Origin: Leucobacter aridicollis
Lineage (GTDB): Bacteria > Actinomycetota > Actinomycetes > Actinomycetales > Microbacteriaceae
Direction: 5' to 3'
Assembly (NCBI RefSeq): GCF_024399335.1
Contig: NZ_CP075339.1
Location: forward strand, 992,001-1,056,000
Length of the DNA: 64,000 bases
This document shows positions 62,480-64,000 of this stretch, piece by piece. The position numbers and the translations under genes are program-made. How positions within the stretch are numbered: the stretch's first letter is position 1; each line of letters opens with the position of its first letter. The notes under the pieces are model-generated. The model worked only from the letters and a program-made list of their open reading frames with translations. It was not told the DNA's origin and did not search any database.

Positions 62480-63005
62480 TATGAGCCAAGGCGCGACCGT
62501 GGGCGTGGCCGGAAAAACTCGGTTCCGGGTCGACGGTGCGCGCCTGGGTACGCCAGGCCGATATCAACCAAGGCGTGAAAAGTGGAGTCTTCCCCGACGC
62601 GCAGGCGCGGATTCGAGAACCTGAACAAGAGAATGGTGAGCTCAGGCCTCGCGAACCGCGCATTCAGCGCAGGTGCGCCGAATCAGTTGTGGGTGAACGA
62701 TCTGACTTTCGCGCTCCCTTGGCAGCCAATTTCTCTCCACTCGTAGTGGAAAACGCCTCTCCGGTATCGAGGCGACGCCCTCGACCGGAACTGTTGGCGG
62801 CAGGCATGGTAATGCCCTCGCTGAGGCGGTGAACCACCTCAACGGGGCCGATCTTGTGCGCGGGCCGGCGATGAACGGGCCGCGGAAAACGGTCAACGAT
62901 CTCGAGCTCGCGACGTTTGGAGGGAGTACTCGCACAACACGAGACGACTCCGTGGCGACCTCGGTGATGTGCCTCCAGCGAGGTTTGAAGAGTCGTTCTA
63001 TGCTG
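62480..63005 (+). mobile_element. IS3-family insertion sequence remnant (plus orientation)
   Basis: An OrfA-like segment (STVRAWVRQADINQGVKSGV, ARIREPEQENGELR) is followed in another frame by an OrfB fragment APNQLWVNDLTFAL (first catalytic Asp region). After an internal deletion the OrfB C-terminus reads NALAEAVNHLNGADLVRGPA, KTVNDLELATFG, then, one frame over, EYSHNTRRLRGDLGDVPPARFEESFY. It differs from the remnant at 57.5 kb and lies in the opposite orientation. Inactive. Confidence 0.82.
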
Positions 63006-63466
63006 GGGTTACCAGCGCCCAAGATCTGTTTGGAAACAAATGAGCTGAGTCTCTTCTCAACCCCGGGCGTGAACGAGCGTCAGTGCCAGGCGCGCTCGTT
63101 GCGCGCCTCATGCTCGGGTTCTGGCGGGACCTATTCGATTCGGCTGGCTACGAAGGCAAACAACCCAGGAGCGCCTAAGCCGATTGTGGGCAGCACTGCT
63201 GCACCGTGCTGCAGCGCGCCTTTCCCTGCGGGCGAATCACTGCGCGACATCGAATCGCGAACCGCGAACCCCTGCCCCGCAGGGTCCGATTGCCCGGGCA
63301 AGACGCGGAAGGCCTCACGGTCGAGCAGCGCATCTAGCCTGTATCTGATTAGCGAGAGTGGCGACTTCAATCTTGCTGACTGGGGCAGATGCAACTCCAC
63401 GGAGCCAGTTCTGTTCGCACCTGGCCCACTTAGTAGCGTGTGAGTTTCCAGGGGAATCGATCACGG
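63006..63466. other. Region without a convincing gene
   Basis: About 460 bp between the IS3 remnant and the small gene at 63541. Frames on both strands exist but show no RBS or recognised domain. Confidence 0.4.
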
Positions 63467-63483
63467 CGACGGGGTCACAGGTT
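63467..63483 (+). repeat. 17-bp near-copy of part of tRNA-Pro
   Basis: CGACGGGGTCACAGGTT matches 57403-57419 inside tRNA-Pro at 16 of 17 positions (anticodon stem 3' side through the T arm). It is a possible decayed attachment-site remnant; the match stops before the tRNA 3' end, so this is uncertain. Confidence 0.35.
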
Positions 63484-63528
63484 TACCGCTATCGTTCCGG
63501 GCCTGATGGAGCCCGCGCAGAGCGTTGG

Positions 63529-63534
63529 TATTCT
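63529..63534 (+). promoter_or_regulatory. -10 box, leaderless start of the 63541 gene
   Basis: TATTCT, 6 nt before ATG 63541. Confidence 0.5.
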
Positions 63535-63540
63535 CAGTGC

Positions 63541-63744
63541 ATGACTGAACCCCAGCAGGCGCCCCAGCTGCCGTCGCCGAAAATCCTGCTTCCCGTTGGG
63601 ATCATGTTCGTTATCGGTGCCGTCTTTGCGTTCGTGCTCTTTGATCTGCATGTGGTCTCGGGTGCGTTCGCCGGGTTGATTGGGCTTGCAGGGCTCGCCA
63701 TGACTGTTCAGAGCATCATGCGGCTCGCCAAGGGTGAGCGCTAG
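63541..63744 (+). CDS. Small two-helix membrane protein
   Basis: 67 aa. A Pro/Gln-rich N-terminus is followed by two hydrophobic helices (ILLPVGIMFVIGAVFAFVLF and GAFAGLIGLAGLAMTVQSIM) and a basic tail. Family not recognised. Its leaderless-type promoter and clean composition suggest normal chromosomal DNA resumes here. Confidence 0.72.
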   Translation: MTEPQQAPQLPSPKILLPVGIMFVIGAVFAFVLFDLHVVSGAFAGLIGLAGLAMTVQSIMRLAKGER

Positions 63745-63808
63745 TTGCCCCAGGCCCCCGCCGGCAGCCACCGCGGGCGAATCGTGGACCAAACTTGAAC
63801 ATTAGGGC

Positions 63809-63829
63809 GCGCGAATTCCAAATTCGCGC
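63809..63829. repeat. Perfect 9-bp inverted repeat upstream of the YLD gene
   Basis: GCGCGAATT-CCA-AATTCGCGC, just upstream of the -10-like TAACAT at 63840. Its position fits an operator. Confidence 0.6.
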
Positions 63830-63839
63830 AGTGCTGGCA

Positions 63840-63845
63840 TAACAT
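63840..63845 (+). promoter_or_regulatory. -10 box, possible leaderless start of the 63853 gene
   Basis: TAACAT, 7 nt before ATG 63853. Confidence 0.4.
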
Positions 63846-63852
63846 GGAGACC

Positions 63853-64000
63853 ATGCTTAGCGACAGTTTCAGCCGACTTCCTTCACATGTTCAGCAGGGG
63901 GTGCTCGAATACCTCGATGAGGAGATCCGTATTGGATTCCAAAAGAGCGAGGACGCAGCAGCTGACGAGAAGACCACGCCGGAGGGTGCGCGTCAGCTCG
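63853..64000 (+). CDS. FxRLPxH-YLDxEI small protein, intact copy (partial, runs off right edge)
   Basis: The open frame from ATG 63853 (ATG 63844 is an alternative) reads MLSDSFSRLPSHVQQGVLEY, LDEEIRIGFQKSEDAAADEK and continues to the window end with ARQL. It shares the RLPxH...YLDxEI block and the ARQL element with the frameshifted copy at 61748. No known domain is recognised. It may be an adaptor or regulatory protein. Confidence 0.65.
   Translation, partial: MLSDSFSRLPSHVQQGVLEYLDEEIRIGFQKSEDAAADEKTTPEGARQL

Overview
The window is a high-GC actinobacterial chromosome segment, most likely from Microbacteriaceae (a Leucobacter-like organism is my guess from gene content, not shown directly). 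Evidence for this is the pervasive G/C third codon positions, frequent GTG/TTG starts, the DUF4245-xseB-xseA-ispH / fba-glpX / ychF housekeeping set, and at least seventeen genes that look leaderless, with a TANNNT -10 box only 6-8 nt before the start codon.

Layout. 0-4.5 kb: DUF4245, xseB, xseA (exonuclease VII) and ispH, with an opposite-strand membrane protein gene wedged between xseA and xseB. 4.5-16 kb: a type VII secretion-like (ESX/Yuk-like) locus. It holds a WXG100 protein and a truncated effector-like gene on one strand. Divergent from these is a polycistron of a transmembrane Ser/Thr kinase, an 896-aa lipoprotein, a membrane-anchored substrate-binding-like protein and a 1434-aa FHA-TM-(FtsK)x3 ATPase of the EssC/EccC type. 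None of the other recognised ESX membrane components is present. 16-20 kb: TetR regulator, PLP-dependent decarboxylase and GPH-type symporter. 20-23.6 kb: DUF6264-like protein, class II FBP aldolase, GlpX and a DUF3995 protein.

23.6-29.9 kb: a catabolic operon (CE4 deacetylase, agmatinase-family ureohydrolase, two SDRs, APC permease) divergent from a PucR-type regulator. 29.9-42.7 kb: RmuC, a DnaQ-type exonuclease, YchF and many small housekeeping or accessory genes, including a small alarmone synthetase, a Nudix protein, two VOC proteins, a kinase-fold phosphotransferase and a CPBP-like membrane protein. 43-54.3 kb: two tandem peptide/nickel-type ABC operons with the same order (SBP, permease, permease, fused double ATPase), each with a strong hairpin just after the SBP gene. 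54.5-57.2 kb: typA/bipA and a maltokinase-N-cap-like gene.

57.36-64 kb: tRNA-Pro(CGG) followed by a degraded accessory region with two different IS3-family remnants, several tiny orphan genes, and an hsp20 gene preceded by a perfect CIRCE operator. A small gene family (FxRLPxH...YLDxEI) is also present in two copies, one of them frameshifted. A 17-bp near-copy of part of the tRNA near 63.47 kb may mark the far side of an old integrated element.

The most interesting system is the 4.5-16 kb secretion-like locus. An apparently active membrane kinase sits with an FHA-containing secretion ATPase, which suggests phospho-threonine control of a reduced type VII machine.
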